A stretch of DNA of 64,000 nt from Halobacteriales archaeon (GCA_007118975.1 SKQO01000059.1:1-64000), one strand, 5' to 3'; shown: positions 19,812 to 30,447, numbered from the stretch's first letter. Numbers and translations: made by a program. Notes: a model not told the origin generated them from the letters alone.

Positions 19812-21323
19812 TCACAGGAACAACCGCCAGTAGTAGGGACTGACGAACCCTTCAATCGCCGCCGCGAGGGCGAGTACGAATCCAAGGGCAATGAGCACCC
19901 AGAAGGCACGTTCGAACGTGGCCGCGAGCGTATTGCGACTCATCTGACCGCGCCAGGCGCGCCACACCGCGATGCCGAGGTGGATCCCCACCGCACCGGC
20001 GACCACGATAGCTGGAATTTCGAGGATCCCGTGTGGAATGACAAATGCCGCCAAAACGTCCAATTCGGTCTCCAAGCGAGACACGGCACCAAACATCACG
20101 CCATTGTGAAGCAGCGTGACAATCGCAGGAATGGCAAAGGCCACACCGGAGAATGCGGCGGAGAGTGCAACAGCCCAGTTGTTACCGAAAATTTGTAAGG
20201 CGGTGACAGGGGGGATAATAGTCTCGGTACGGGCCCTGATCGACATCTCTACGACGCCGTCCAACGGCTCGATCAACAACCATCCTGCGAAGAATCCGAC
20301 AACGAGAAAACCCGCCGAAGCTACGTGCGCGACGGGCGTTGCGGGGATGAAGCTTCCAAGCTCCCTGAAGGCGCGACCGGTACCGTTCCGGACTTGTTCC
20401 CTGAACCTCGTTTCGACATCGGTGTACGGGGAGATCGAGTCCCGGTAATCCCCGTAGAGCGCCGTTTTGAGCAGGTGTAACCCGGGTGTGACCAGCAGGA
20501 TACCCGCCAGACTCATGAGACCCGCGCCGCCGAACGGCGCGGCGGCCGCCGAGGCCGAGGCGAGTCCGAACAGAATGCCCAGGCTGATGGCATAGTACCC
20601 AGCGGCAGCCATCAGTTCATTGCGGATGAACCCGGCGCTCTGACGGAGAGAGCCCAGCGCCGACTGCTCGTCGACCACAACCGAAACCGGGGCAAACACG
20701 AAAATCGCTCGAATTGCCGCGATCGCCGCGAGCCAAAAGAGAACCACGAATATCGCGAGAATCACGGCGAGGGCGAGTGATACGGCTGCGGCTGCTGCGA
20801 GGACTATCACTGCAAACCCGGTGACTGTGATCCAGAGGACTAGTTCCATGACGTACAGCCCCAGCAGGCTGAGCCAGTAGTTGCGAACGCCGCCGATACC
20901 GTTAATAAGGCCAGGTTCCCGCCGCAGGCGCCCATAGCACGCCGCAAGTTGTCCCGCCTCGATCGCAGCGGCGATGACGATCCCCACCGCGATGGTAATT
21001 CCGATGGAAAAAAAGAGAATACCGAGGGTCGTCGGCGTGACGAGCGCCTCGACGGCTGGCTCAAAGGACTCGAGCCACTCGAGAAACGCCTCCGGTTCCC
21101 CTTCAGGGTCTGGAGGAGTCATCTCGATCGCCTCGAGTTCGGTGAAGAACAGATCGATGCGATCGGTGACTGTGAGGTAGGCCAACACGAGAACGAGTCC
21201 GGCAAACGTGAACACGCGTGCGATAACTGGTGCCGCGAGCGTGAGGAGGTACATCGGCAAGAGATCCGCGGGGCGTCGTCGGATGGTGGCCAGCGCGGCC
21301 CTAATACCCGTTGCGAGATCCAT
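19812..21323 (-). CDS. Stage II sporulation protein M-like (SpoIIM/DUF95) membrane protein
   Basis: 503 aa multi-TM; C-terminal half with LHNGVMFGAV...FVIPHGILEIPAIVVAGAVGIHLG. Confidence 0.78.
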   Translation of the reverse strand: MDLATGIRAALATIRRRPADLLPMYLLTLAAPVIARVFTFAGLVLVLAYLTVTDRIDLFFTELEAIEMTPPDPEGEPEAFLEWLESFEPAVEALVTPTTLGILFFSIGITIAVGIVIAAAIEAGQLAACYGRLRREPGLINGIGGVRNYWLSLLGLYVMELVLWITVTGFAVIVLAAAAAVSLALAVILAIFVVLFWLAAIAAIRAIFVFAPVSVVVDEQSALGSLRQSAGFIRNELMAAAGYYAISLGILFGLASASAAAAPFGGAGLMSLAGILLVTPGLHLLKTALYGDYRDSISPYTDVETRFREQVRNGTGRAFRELGSFIPATPVAHVASAGFLVVGFFAGWLLIEPLDGVVEMSIRARTETIIPPVTALQIFGNNWAVALSAAFSGVAFAIPAIVTLLHNGVMFGAVSRLETELDVLAAFVIPHGILEIPAIVVAGAVGIHLGIAVWRAWRGQMSRNTLAATFERAFWVLIALGFVLALAAAIEGFVSPYYWRLFL

Positions 21324-21472
21324 ACCGGTGGCAACACGCGCCGTCAGTTAAAACCGTCCGACCGGGACGGGTCGATCCCTTGGCTCAACGCTTATATGCG
21401 TTGACGCCAAACCCTTTTCTCGGAGATATCCATACCGTGTGTTGCAGTTCAGCTGGTGTCCAATCAGCACAG

Positions 21473-21700
21473 ATGGAACGTGACCTCGGCGATTTCCCGC
21501 CGAGTGCGAAGCTTGTGTATATGACCCTCGATTACGAAGGGCCGCTGACGCAAAAGAAGCTCGTCGCCCGCACCGAACTGGCCAATCGGACCGTTCGGAG
21601 TGCGCTCAGTGAATTGATCGATGCCGAGCTCGTTGTCGAGGAGTTGTACCATCAGGATCTCCGTCAGCGGCAGTATCGCGTCGCTGACGAGGACGAATAG
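21473..21700 (+). CDS. Winged-helix transcriptional regulator
   Basis: PSAKLVYMTLDYEGPLTQKKLVARTELANRTVRSALSELIDAELVVEE. Confidence 0.8.
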   Translation: MERDLGDFPPSAKLVYMTLDYEGPLTQKKLVARTELANRTVRSALSELIDAELVVEELYHQDLRQRQYRVADEDE

Positions 21701-21894
21701 CCGACGGCCCTTCAATCAGAAGCCGACCGGGCAGCCGAACAGGTGTCACCTGTTGGTGACGCCACATCATCCCGCTGGTAGCCATGCGAGGCGCCAGCGG
21801 GGCGTGGATGGCAGGAGTACGGACAATTCGAGCCGAAACCCTCGAGCTTCACAGTCGGTAGGTCCCATCGGTCCCGTTTGCTGACGTAGATGTA

Positions 21895-22323
21895 TTATCG
21901 CGAACGATCTCGAAGTGGGGCGTCCAGGAACACAGCCACGAGCCATCGCTTTGCCTGAGATCGGAGACGGAAGCGATAGTAGTCAGGGTGATGCCCGAGA
22001 CTGAGCCACCGCTCGCTGAAGGCGGTGATCGCGGCGGGCGAGCGCGGTTCGTCCGCGTTCAGCGTGGCGTTCGTCGGCCGAACTCCGATGCCGTTGGTCA
22101 GTTCTTGGCGGATGTAGTTGCAGTCACTGTCGAGAGCGTGATCGATCCATTCGCGGAAGACCGCAACCGAAATCACTCTGGGAGTGGACGGCCATCTCGA
22201 TGGGGCTGGGTGAGTACGCCCCATTGAATGAGCAGTGTAAGATTCCGCGACATGCAGCTCACGGCGATACACATCCACCGAATCTTCGAAGCGCTTCAAG
22301 CCCGGACCTGTTCGGCGGTTCAT
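21895..22323 (-). CDS. Hypothetical protein, possibly a gene fragment
   Basis: 142 aa ORF in a degraded zone; no motif recognised. Confidence 0.3.
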   Translation of the reverse strand: MNRRTGPGLKRFEDSVDVYRRELHVAESYTAHSMGRTHPAPSRWPSTPRVISVAVFREWIDHALDSDCNYIRQELTNGIGVRPTNATLNADEPRSPAAITAFSERWLSLGHHPDYYRFRLRSQAKRWLVAVFLDAPLRDRSR

Positions 22324-22621
22324 CCAAGTCGGGGGACGCCATGAGGGCGCCTAGCCCGGGTTAGGAGACCCGGACCGCTGGAAAACCGGTCGAATATAGT
22401 GCCACCTTTTCGCTCGGTAAAAACCCCAATTCCTCGAAAATCCAACACAATCAGACAACACAACCATATTTTCACGATCCTATATGTGAGAGAGGGAATG
22501 CGCGCGGGAAGCCTCGCCCGTCGACCCGGGGAGGGCTATCACATGTCTCATCGCCAGCCAGGAACGATCGACCTCGATTGACGAACGCGCACGAAGAGAC
22601 CGGAGGTGTAGCTTGCTGTGA

Positions 22622-23545
22622 CTACTCGTCCGGCGGCCCCGCATCTTCCGGGGCGTTGTCGGGCGATTCGTTCCCGATATCCTGGGCCTGGTCGGCGTCG
22701 TTGTCGTTCGGCCCAGCGTCATCTGGCTTGTCATGTTCGCCCGCATCGCCAGGCGTACCGTCGACCTCCTCCACATCGACGTCCTCGCCGTTGATCCCGC
22801 TCCCCGAAATAACCGGCCGGAGGTTGTAGTGGTCCTGCTGTCCGCGTCGTACCACGTGGATGTCGAAAACGAAATCCACCTCTTGGCCCTCCTGCAGTTC
22901 GAATGAGTGCGTGATCTGCAACTTGCCGCTCGGGACGGTCACCTCCACATCCTCGCCGTCGACGATCCCGTCGGTTTCCGAGACGTAGAGTTCGAGCTTG
23001 TTGTACTCCCCCTCCGGCAACTCCCTTTCGTAAACGGCGATCGCCTTGTCGCCGATGACCTCCGTGAGGTCGACGGTAGCGTCGTCGAGATCGAGTACAT
23101 AAAAGCCGTTCCCGGCTTCGCCCCCGTCGTAATTCGTTGCATCGCCATTATCGTCCGATTCCTCGTCATCTTCGGATGGGTGGGCGTTGTCTGGGGCGTT
23201 ATCGGTCGATTCGTTGTCAGCGTTCCCTGGTTGGCCGTTACGGTTCCCATCACCACGCTCATTCTCGTCGTCGATATCGTCCGGGAAGATCCGCGCCGCG
23301 TCGAAGGATACTTCAAGGGAGTCAAAGTCCCCGATATCCGCGGGGAGATCGCTGATGAGGAGTCGGAAATTGCCCGTTCCCGGGGATGTGCCGTTCGGCT
23401 CGATCGATTCGAGGGGCGCCAGACAGCCAGTGAGGAGGGTGACCCCCGTCCCGGCACCGAGGGCCATGAGCCGGCGTCGACGGAGTTTTTGGTTTTCAGC
23501 GCACGCTCTCGGCCGTTTCATCAGGTTCGATCGTCGAGGGGCCAT
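22622..23545 (-). CDS. DUF4382-like Tat lipoprotein
   Basis: RRRRLMALGAGTGVTLLTGCLAP lipobox; FRLLISDLPADIGDFDSLEVSFDAARIF; long acidic Asn/Asp-rich inserts. Confidence 0.82.
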   Translation of the reverse strand: MAPRRSNLMKRPRACAENQKLRRRRLMALGAGTGVTLLTGCLAPLESIEPNGTSPGTGNFRLLISDLPADIGDFDSLEVSFDAARIFPDDIDDENERGDGNRNGQPGNADNESTDNAPDNAHPSEDDEESDDNGDATNYDGGEAGNGFYVLDLDDATVDLTEVIGDKAIAVYERELPEGEYNKLELYVSETDGIVDGEDVEVTVPSGKLQITHSFELQEGQEVDFVFDIHVVRRGQQDHYNLRPVISGSGINGEDVDVEEVDGTPGDAGEHDKPDDAGPNDNDADQAQDIGNESPDNAPEDAGPPDE

Positions 23546-23728
23546 GACGGTCGAGTCAACCGCCTAAATGGTCATAAACCCGATAGCCACTCAATCCGGA
23601 TTTGGCTGAATTAACGGCGGTTAAATACCAAATTCCGTCAGATAACGGGCGTAAATCGCCGCTTACCGACGGATATCGGTGACATCAGGACAGGTGTCAC
23701 AGGTTTTCACGGAGAACCAATCCTGCAA

Positions 23729-24200
23729 GTGATAGACTATGTCACCGGATCGTCAGTCGCCGAGCAGTTCTCGATCGAACAGGTCGAATCGCTTGCCGAT
23801 GCCGAAACCGACCGGCCCGGCTGCCAATGTCTGATGAACCGAGTAGAGTCCGGGGAGATTGATGCTGTTGTGAGTAACGACATGAACCCCACACGGAACG
23901 TTTCCGACCTGATGTGGACCGTCGACCGTCTTCGAGAATGTGACCTCGCGCTGTACTTCATAGGTAAGCTGCCCACGAGTGAACTCATCGGCTTTGGCAT
24001 GACCCTCCTTGGTTTCACCACGCCGGCTTGGGTGGCGTGGTAGGGGCCGGATCGTCGGGTCCGCGATTTGGGGCCTGCCGTTGGAGGCCCGTCAGAACAG
24101 GCCATTTTGGCCCGATCGGACTGCTGATGGTTGTCCGCCTCACCGGTTAAAGGTTGGTTCGGGGCAGTTGAGATTCCTTCCACAAATGAACTCGTGGGTT
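23729..24200 (+). pseudogene. Serine recombinase/resolvase remnant
   Basis: DRPGCQCLMNRVESGEIDAVVSNDMNPTRNVSDLMWTVDRLRECDLALYFI matches resolvase catalytic-domain pattern; PFWPDRTADGCPPHRLK downstream in another frame resembles the PPFGFDVTDGYLTP segment. Confidence 0.5.
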
Positions 24201-24611
24201 TCCTCGCTTTTTCCCCACGATCCGGTCAAACACCACCCGGAAAATGGCGACTAAATCTAAGATGCGACGTTGGAAATCTTGGCTGAAATGGTTGAATGTG
24301 AAGATAAGATCACAACGACAACGTATACGCGACGGGATCGCGGCCCGCCAGGAATCGAACAGCTATCATCACGAACCCGCCCCACACGTGTTCGAAAAGG
24401 AGGACGATCAGCTCGGCGAGACGTTGGCTTGGGGGAAAATTCGAGCCGAAAGCCTCGCACTCCAGCAACAAGGCGAGAACAAACCCCTTGGTGATACCGA
24501 AGAGCGTACCGTTTCGAACGACCCCACGAAGGAATCCGCTCCCTCTGGCGAGAAGGATGACAACATTCCCGGTCGACGCTCTCCTAGGAGACGCGAGCCG
24601 TCAAGAAGTTG

Positions 24612-25757
24612 CTACCCACTGATGAGTGCGAGCAACCGACGACGCCCACGCTCTAGGCCGACCGCGACGAGCAAGAGAACGAGGCCGGCGACGATCAGCG
24701 CGATAGCACCCGAAACCTCCCCCGTCAATACTGCGAGATTGACGAGGACAAGCAAGAGAAATCCGATTACTCCGAGATTGATGAGCCAGGACTCCTCAAG
24801 GCGGATCGCAACGACGACCACGACGAGTAAGTAGGTGAGAAAGCCCACCTGAATGAGGAAATGGCCGGCCAGCCAGTGGATCGTCCCGCCGGTCTCGATC
24901 AGGACGACCAAATATGCGGCCGCAACGGGTGGCGCCGCTACTAGCGCCAACTCGGCGCCCGAGACGATTCCGCGGCGAACGGCGAACGCGACGGTGAGGC
25001 CGACCAAACCCATCAATCCGAAGCCCAGCCATAGCTCGGGTGCAAACTCGAAGGGGACCCGTGACAGCCCAGGGCCGCTGGCGCTAACAACCATGAAACC
25101 AACAATACCGGAGGCGCTACCAAGCGTCCAGTACACCGGTGACATATCCCGATTCCTGGCCGCTGGGAGGGCTCCCGCGGCTACTGCGACACCGCCGAGG
25201 ACGACGCCGGTGAGCGGGCCTTCCGTCCCGTCGAGCGTCGTGCTCGCAGCGATCAACAGCACGGCAATCGCCATCCCGACCCCGACGCGAGAGACGAACG
25301 CCTGCCCCATCGGAAGCGCCACCAACCCCCAGATGAACAGCAAGACGGTCGGGTCTGTTGTCGGGGCGTGAATGTCAGCCAGGAGGAACAGTGTCGGGCC
25401 GAGCAAGATCGCGCCGAGGAGCCACAATGCATGACCAGCGCTGGGATACCATCTACGATCGAGGAGTAGTCCGGAAAGGGCCGCACCAACGGGAACAGCA
25501 ACGAGGAGTGCCGTACGAACCGTTGTCGAAAACTCGGCCCATCGGGCAAGAAGAAAGACTAGAATCCCGGCACCGACGAGGACTGCGCCCATGACGGCGA
25601 CGATCCAGGCGAGTCGATGCCGGGGGCCAGATCGCCCGAGGGAGCCATCCCCGGATCGTTCGAACTGGCGAATGGCGTTCGCAGTCTCTCCGTCGATGAC
25701 CCCCGCAGCCTCCCACCGGTCTACCGCAGCCTCGAGGGACTCTTTGTCCATCATCAG
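24612..25757 (-). CDS. DUF2157-like membrane protein
   Basis: MDKESLEAAVDRWEAAGVIDGETANAIRQFE followed by many TM helices. Confidence 0.8.
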   Translation of the reverse strand: MMMDKESLEAAVDRWEAAGVIDGETANAIRQFERSGDGSLGRSGPRHRLAWIVAVMGAVLVGAGILVFLLARWAEFSTTVRTALLVAVPVGAALSGLLLDRRWYPSAGHALWLLGAILLGPTLFLLADIHAPTTDPTVLLFIWGLVALPMGQAFVSRVGVGMAIAVLLIAASTTLDGTEGPLTGVVLGGVAVAAGALPAARNRDMSPVYWTLGSASGIVGFMVVSASGPGLSRVPFEFAPELWLGFGLMGLVGLTVAFAVRRGIVSGAELALVAAPPVAAAYLVVLIETGGTIHWLAGHFLIQVGFLTYLLVVVVVAIRLEESWLINLGVIGFLLLVLVNLAVLTGEVSGAIALIVAGLVLLLVAVGLERGRRRLLALISG

Positions 25758-25860
25758 AACGTTAGGTCCCACAAAGATGAATTTTCGGCCAGCGAGAACG
25801 CCGTCGCAAACCCATCACGAGGCTACCATTTAATGAGTGCCGCAACGAATCCCGATTTGC

Positions 25861-26097
25861 TCACGTCGTGGACTTGTCGAGAGAAACCCACCACACGAAC
25901 CGCTTTCCCACGTCTTTTTGGTTGACTCGACCCGCCTCTTCGAGAGATTTTAACCGACGTCGGGCAGTCTGTAGATGGTAGTCAAAGTGGAGCGCGACCT
26001 CCTTTGTGGTGACGACTTCCTGGGCTTCTACGAAGCTGAGGATTTCCTCATCTGAATGACGCTTCTCGAACGGCCCTGCGGTGCCTTCATCCGACAT
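25861..26097 (-). CDS. Winged-helix DNA-binding protein
   Basis: SDEEILSFVEAQEVVTTKEVALHFDYHLQTARRRLKSLEEAGRVNQKDVG. Confidence 0.8.
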   Translation of the reverse strand: MSDEGTAGPFEKRHSDEEILSFVEAQEVVTTKEVALHFDYHLQTARRRLKSLEEAGRVNQKDVGKRFVWWVSLDKSTT

Positions 26098-26869
26098 TCT
26101 CGGTTACGCTAGCACAACCTTCGATGAGCCTTATACGGATATTATATTTTCAGCAATCCTTGTTTTAAAACACATTTTGTACCAGAGCTTTTGTCGTGAA
26201 GGATCCCCTGTCCTCTACCGACAAACGATGGAGTTCTACACGTGTCGATCGGAAGGATTGGAGTGATAATGACCGAACATCGACATATAATCGATCGAGC
26301 GCAAGTGAATACGAAGAGCAGATGATCGCACCACGTTGTCATCGGAAGATCGCACGCAGGAGGCCTGCTCGCGTCGACAGCTTCGGCGGGCACCGAATGG
26401 ACCTGCCCCCCAAGCCGACAGCCGCCATCCAAGACCTGTATGCCCCGTTCTTGGAAACCCCATCGGACGATTCGGACGGTAGCGGTGCTCCTGTTCGGAC
26501 CGCAGATGGGCTCACCACCCTCACTCGAAAAGGAGACGTCTCGCACAACGGTACGATTTCGGAAAGGCACCAGATCAACGATACATTCGGGTTGTGCGCG
26601 ACCATCGGGTCTTTATTTCAGCGCCGAGGACCGTTCGCAGCTCCGGAAGACGGGAGGCTCGGCCCCGCTTCGATTTCCAGGGGATCGAGACTGGAGGTAC
26701 CTATCGGAGGGTCAGTTTCGTTGACGCGAGGGCACTCTCCCCTGTTGACGGCATGCTCATAACCCCTTTCAGACGGATGCGCCGCCAACAGCGGTCGTTG
26801 TAGACCGAGAGAGATGTTCGGTCATCATCGAATCGCCTACGGTCGGGAAGCGAACGTCGATTATGGACT

Positions 26870-27088
26870 ATGAACACAGAAAATCAAACCAGTTACCGGA
26901 TCGTTGCTGCAGTGTCACGGCGGGAAGGAGTTGCGCCACACGAACTCGAAGAAGTCTTATACGACGCTGTTGACCCGGATGCACTCGACCAACTGTTCAA
27001 CAATACGAACGGTAGCGTGACCTTCGATTACCACGGTTATCGGATAACCGTCGACAGCGACGGGAATATTGACCTTGTCCCTCGTTGA
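26870..27088 (+). CDS. HalOD1-type output-domain protein
   Basis: 72 aa: SYRIVAAVSRREGVAPHELEEVLYDAVDPDALDQLFNN...GSVTFDYHGYRITVDSDGNI. Confidence 0.82.
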   Translation: MNTENQTSYRIVAAVSRREGVAPHELEEVLYDAVDPDALDQLFNNTNGSVTFDYHGYRITVDSDGNIDLVPR

Positions 27089-27103
27089 AACCTGCCGCCC
27101 GGG

Positions 27104-27598
27104 TCAATCAAATTTCTGCTGAGCGTTCGCTAGCGTATCCCGATACCACCAGTGAACAACATCCTCTATATCCTGAAGCAACGCTTGCTCACCGTTCAAC
27201 GTCCCGATCCCGACCGTCCATGGTGCCGAGTCGGCTCCTTTGGTTGAGATTTCGTAGACGAATGGAACGTCGGCGATGAGCGTATCGGGACCGAGCACTG
27301 CATGCTCGGAGAATGCGTCAAGAACCCTCTTGTCCACACCGCCGGGGTCGCTAAACAAGGTCTCGAGTTCGTAACCGAACTCCTCGATCGGGATCCGGAG
27401 ATATAAATACTGGAGGACATCGATGGCGAGAAACTGGACTGCAGTTGTACCAGGATCCGGAAAAACCGGTTGTTGATCAACGACTTGCCGAAACACCGAC
27501 AGACTGCTGATCACGTCCTCCGGGTGTCCGTGCCGTTTCCGACGAACCGTTGCGGACCCATTACCGTCGGCGAACCGTATGATACAGGAAATCGACAT
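27104..27598 (-). CDS. Hypothetical acidic protein
   Basis: 164 aa with haloarchaeal composition; convergent to the HalOD1 gene. Confidence 0.5.
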   Translation of the reverse strand: MSISCIIRFADGNGSATVRRKRHGHPEDVISSLSVFRQVVDQQPVFPDPGTTAVQFLAIDVLQYLYLRIPIEEFGYELETLFSDPGGVDKRVLDAFSEHAVLGPDTLIADVPFVYEISTKGADSAPWTVGIGTLNGEQALLQDIEDVVHWWYRDTLANAQQKFD

Positions 27599-28306
27599 AC
27601 TTCCTAGTCCACCTTCCTATACCCGAATCGAGCGGGGGGGTATTGACCTCGGGAGGCCGTTCGATGGGATCCGACGCGCATGGTGCCTTCGGACACGACG
27701 TACCACTGTTGATTCGGCTAACCAACATAAACCATCGTGTCGATTACCAAACCCGGGTGAGATTGATGGCGTCGAATGCGTTCGGTATCTTGGAGACATC
27801 ATCCATCGGACAGTTACAAGCGGAGCGAACCCGAGCTTGGGCCACCGAGAAAAACATCACGTTTGAGAACTGTCGAGGATAACGAGAGGACCGGTCGAGG
27901 TGGCGCCGACCGACCGTGAAATGAGAAGACGTTGATCTCATCGACACATTTTGGTGCAGCCGGGTCCCGTCACGAATCGATCGTCGGTTGCCGCCAGGGC
28001 CGGCCGTGTGCCTGCGTGGGAGATAATGTGACAACGGTCTGTTTGTATGATCGCCTTTTTCCGACCCGCGGCCCGGCCTCGCTCGACTTACTTGCTTAGA
28101 ACCGATGAAATCACCAACAACGGCATCTAGCCCACTTCCCCCACACATCGGCAACCTACACAGTAATCCTTCCTTCGGTCGACGACGTATAGATCATAGT
28201 CTCATTGGCCACGCCCATTTCATTGTGATTCCTCATGTCGAGCACCACCCCTCCTTGAGACACAGTTTCATTCGGGGTAGTTCGAGTGTACCGCAGGGAG
28301 AGTCGC

Positions 28307-28738
28307 TCAGCTCTGTCTGGCTTCGCGCAATATATCCTGGACGTGTCGCTTCGAATATACCGTATCGAAGCGATCTTCGATGAACTGTTGGACAACGCGT
28401 GGTGTCCAACGGGGTTCATCGATCCCGGTCTCGGCAGGGGTCGCATCGAGGGCCTCGACGAGTTCTTGCCACTCGTCCGAAGACAGTTTTGCCGGTCTGC
28501 CCGACCGTGGTGCGTCATAGATGACGTCTTCTGGCGACTCGTGGCGCAGTCGTTCCAGTCGATTCAACCAGTTGTGAACGGTTGATTCGGAGACGCCATA
28601 CCAGTCGGCTATCGTCGTGGCGGCAACACCTTCCTTGTAATTGATTCCCGCGACTAATCGGAGAACCGGACGTTTGCTCTCGACTTCGTCGAAGCAGGAA
28701 CGGAGCTCGTCTGCAGAGATATCTTCCAGATGGGCCAT
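28307..28738 (-). mobile_element. IS630-type transposase OrfA (HTH half) without a catalytic OrfB
   Basis: MAHLEDISADELRSCFDEVE...LRLVAGINYKEGVAATTIADWYGVSESTVHNWLNRLE...RSGRPAKL...WTPRVVQQFIEDRFDTVYSKRHVQDILREARQS*. Confidence 0.75.
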
Positions 28739-28852
28739 ATAGTACGGTTGGTTTCCACACCGACTACTTTGTTCTCTTAGGTGGCAGTCGCTTTCTGAAC
28801 CGTTTACATCTCCGGTTTGTGAAATCAACTGGTTGTCACTGGCAGATTGTCG

Positions 28853-29899
28853 TCAGGTTCCAGGGGAGCTAGACTGCGGATGGTCGGATTCCTCGTCAAA
28901 CCCTTCGGCGAGAAGATTAGCCGTCTCGACGAGCAAGGCAACCACCAACGGACCGACAATCACGCCGATCGCCCCAAGTGTCAAAAGACCGCCAACGAAG
29001 CCGACGAAGTATAACACGCCGGATAATTTAGTCGCGTAGGCAGCCAGACGAGGCCTGATCACCACGTCTGGCGCTGCAACGATTAACACCCCTCCGACCA
29101 CGAGCACCAGCGCGGCCTGAAGGTATTGGCCGAGAATGAGTTCAGAAAAGATGATCGCAATGATAAGCACGCTCGGTCCGATCATCGGGACAAATTGAAA
29201 CAACCCCGCGACGGTGGCCAGCGAGAGCCAGGCTTCATAGCCGAGGAGATAGAAGACGGGCATGGCAATAATCACGGTAGCAAGGGCGGTAGCTCCTTGG
29301 AGGATGTAGATGGCATAAAGCGTGTCTCGGGCCCGTCGGTGGAGCGCTCGAGCGATATCCCGGTGCCGGGGAGGAACGACCGAAAACGTACTCGAAGCGA
29401 TGTCGCGTTCGTTATGGACAAGGGCAAACACGACGAAAGCGAACAAGGCGAACTTGACCGCAAGGATGGGTACCTGTGCAGTGATGGCAAACGCGAGATC
29501 GGTGAGCCACCCTGCCAGAAAGTCCCAAATCTCCTCGATGGTGACCTGGTGTTCGAACCCGACCGCCGCGAGCGTGATCGAGTCCGGGAGCTGTTGAATC
29601 AGTTCGACGGCTTGATCGGCACGCACGAAAAGAACGAACACGAGCGGGGCGAGAATGGCCAATATTCCGCCGACAGCGCCTACAGTGACAATAAGGGTCG
29701 CAGGGATCCGACCGACACCTCGTTGTCGAAGCTCCCGCCGAAAGGGCGCAAGAATGTAGGCGACAGTCAGGGCAAATACGATTGTGCCGAGCACCTCAAA
29801 GAGCGCCACGATACTGAGAGAGATGACCCCGATCAACACCGCACCGAGAACTCGTTGGCGCTCCATGTTACTGGGTGTATCTGTTGACATGGTAGCCAA
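28853..29899 (-). CDS. AI-2E family transporter
   Basis: 348 aa multi-TM; LFQFVPMIGPSVLIIAI; GFVGGLLTLGAIGVIVGPLVVALLVE. Confidence 0.85.
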   Translation of the reverse strand: MATMSTDTPSNMERQRVLGAVLIGVISLSIVALFEVLGTIVFALTVAYILAPFRRELRQRGVGRIPATLIVTVGAVGGILAILAPLVFVLFVRADQAVELIQQLPDSITLAAVGFEHQVTIEEIWDFLAGWLTDLAFAITAQVPILAVKFALFAFVVFALVHNERDIASSTFSVVPPRHRDIARALHRRARDTLYAIYILQGATALATVIIAMPVFYLLGYEAWLSLATVAGLFQFVPMIGPSVLIIAIIFSELILGQYLQAALVLVVGGVLIVAAPDVVIRPRLAAYATKLSGVLYFVGFVGGLLTLGAIGVIVGPLVVALLVETANLLAEGFDEESDHPQSSSPGT

Positions 29900-29993
29900 A
29901 GGGCTGCCAGTCCAAAAAATGGTTGTCGGTCCGACGTAAACTTGCGAACCTGACTACGGAGCCCCCAGCGGAAGGGAATAAGACCGTGGTAGC

Positions 29994-30302
29994 TCAGTCC
30001 TCGGCCCAGTAGTACAACTCCTCCCGTGGCGCGTTACAATTCGGGCAGTTGTCCGGCAACATGTCCTCGAGTTGACCCATTTCGCCACACTCCCAACAAC
30101 GCCACATCACGTAGGCCACACCCGTAACGTCACGAACGCTCGTCAGTGGCTTTCGGGCTGTTTCTTTCTCTCCCCGGACATAAAAGCCCGAGCTGTCCAA
30201 TCCTCGTATCGTTCCCAGCTTCTCACCGTCCTCGTCGAATACCGGTTCGCCGATATCCACCCCGCTGTACAGTTCGTCATCTGACGTGCTCATAGCTACC
30301 AT
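29994..30302 (-). CDS. Zinc-ribbon/rubredoxin-like protein
   Basis: MWRCWECGEMGQLEDMLPDNCPNCNAPREELYYWAED. Confidence 0.8.
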   Translation of the reverse strand: MVAMSTSDDELYSGVDIGEPVFDEDGEKLGTIRGLDSSGFYVRGEKETARKPLTSVRDVTGVAYVMWRCWECGEMGQLEDMLPDNCPNCNAPREELYYWAED

Positions 30303-30447
30303 CTAGCGAACGACGACCAAAAAGATTCGCGCCCATCTGTGGATCGACACCCTTCCGGAGCAGGTTCGCCGTTCGGCAGGATTCAAAGCGGAAGGGAACA
30401 CCTACGAGGGACGGTGGACGGCGCACTCCGTCGTTCATCCCTCATAC

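Noticed and set aside
26142-26762. Overlapping ORFs on both strands (142 and 188 aa)
   Set aside because: Both Arg/Ser/Pro-rich with no recognisable motif; more likely decayed sequence
27617-28154. Several 60-136 aa ORFs between the 27104-27598 gene and the IS630 fragment
   Set aside because: Basic, non-haloarchaeal composition and no motifs
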